Part shown: in pieces, positions 63,221-64,000 of the stretch
How positions within the stretch are numbered: the stretch's first letter is position 1
How the letters are laid out: the number at the start of each line of letters is the position of its first letter
Assembly: GCA_020796225.1 (NCBI GenBank)
Contig: CM036765.1
Location: 4,110,228-4,174,227, forward strand
Length of the DNA stretch: 64,000 nucleotides
DNA from: Arion vulgaris
Lineage: Eukaryota; Mollusca; Gastropoda; Stylommatophora; Arionidae
Reading direction: 5' to 3'
Translations under genes and position numbers: made by a program
Notes under the pieces: model-generated
The model's database searches: none
Told to the model about the DNA's origin: nothing
The model's input: the letters and a program-made list of their open reading frames with translations, nothing else

Positions 63221-64000
63221 TGATCTTTTCTTGTATTGTTTCCTTTGTATTGTTTCCTTTGTATTGTTTCCTTTGTTTCCTTTGTATTGTTTCCTTTGTA
63301 TTGTTTCCTTTGTATTGTTTCCTTTGTATTGTATTCCTTGTATTGTTTCTTGTTTGTTCCTTTGTATTGTTCCTTTGTATTGTTCCTTGTTTGTTCCTTT
63401 GTATTGTTTCCTTGATTGTTTCTTTGTTTTGTTTCCTTTGTATTGTTTCCTTTGTATTGTTTCCTTTGTATTGTTTCCTTTGTATTGTTCCTTTGTATTG
63501 TTTCCTTTGTATTGTTCTTGTTTGTTCCTTTGTATTGTTTCCTTTGTATTGTTTCCTTTGTATTGTTTCCTTTGTATTGTTTCCTTTGTATTGTTTCCTT
63601 TGTTTTGTTTCCTTTGTATTGTTTCCTTTGTATTGTTTCCTTTGTATTGTTTCCTTTGTATTGTATTCCTTTGTATTGTTTCCTTTGTATTGTTTCCTTT
63701 GTATTGTTCCTTGATTGTTCCTTGTATTGTTTCCTTTGTATTGTTTCCTTTGTATTGTTTCCTTTGTATTGTTTCCTTTGTATTGTATTCCTTTGTATTG
63801 TTTCCTTTGTATTGTTTCCTTTGTATTGTTTCCTTTGTATTGTATTCCTTTGTATTGTTTCCTTTGTATTGTTTCCTTTGTATTGTTCCTTTGTATTGTT
63901 TCCTTTGTATTGTTTCCTTTGTATTGTTTCCTGATTGTTCCCTTGTATTGTTCCTTTGTATTGTTTCCTTTGTATTGTTTCCTTGCATGTTCTTTGTATT
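63220..64000. repeat. Satellite, 14-bp unit, runs off the edge
   Basis: TTTCCTTTGTATTG with 13- and 15-bp variants and CTTGATTGTTC interruptions, about 55 copies. Confidence 0.97.

Noticed and set aside
63167..63988. 273-residue KETIQRKQYKGNN-type protein
   Set aside because: Translation of a 14-bp satellite; composition fully explained by the repeat.

Overview
This is a window of animal nuclear DNA, AT-rich and dominated by retrotransposon debris and minisatellites. Two conserved, intron-bearing genes lie tail to tail in it. The retroelement mix is what I would expect of a lophotrochozoan, most likely a gastropod mollusc: many decayed non-LTR elements with terminal RNase H domains, a GIY-YIG Penelope-like element, tRNA-headed SINEs and a widespread SINE superfamily with GAAGAA tails. 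The species is an inference; no marker in the window fixes it.

Gene 1 is MCM10 (+ strand, coding exons from 6886 to 27332), the replication-initiation factor that links the CMG helicase to DNA polymerase alpha. Eight coding exons can be read: acidic N terminus, coiled coil, OB fold with CCCH zinc finger, linker, and a C-terminal zinc-binding domain. All seven splice junctions keep phase. The large exon 2 and exon 3 carry several frame breaks. Those that can be resolved each need one extra base, which looks more like missing bases in the assembly than like a dead gene.

Gene 2 is histidine ammonia-lyase, HAL (- strand, 62907 down to 35141), the first enzyme of histidine breakdown. Twelve consecutive coding exons give the C-terminal 366 residues with perfect phase and no frame break. 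They include the active-site Asn, Gln/Tyr/Arg, Phe and Glu. The 5' part, with the Ala-Ser-Gly triad that forms the MIO cofactor, lies beyond the right edge.

Layout: 1-6800, nested LINE fragments and an AT-rich spacer; 6886-27332, MCM10, whose introns hold a Penelope-like element (13.2-15.3 kb), a 2.8-kb minisatellite (15.3-18.15 kb), a fragment of rDNA (5' spacer plus the first ~117 nt of 18S rRNA) fused to a composite repeat (23.4-25.4 kb), and many SINEs and LINE tails; 27.3-35.1 kb, intergenic SINEs, LINE pieces and a TTAA-flanked palindromic element; 35.1-62.9 kb, HAL, with a young 5'-truncated LINE inserted in a minisatellite (38.9-41.6 kb) and at least eight satellite arrays; 63.2-64 kb, a 14-bp satellite running off the edge.

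I found no new gene system. The most distinctive feature is how minisatellites and duplications arise here: several arrays are built from the ends of transposable elements, and two duplications copy the splice-donor ends of real exons. Dated insertions with target-site duplications (TSDs), plus an rDNA-linked repeat family, are the other points worth following.
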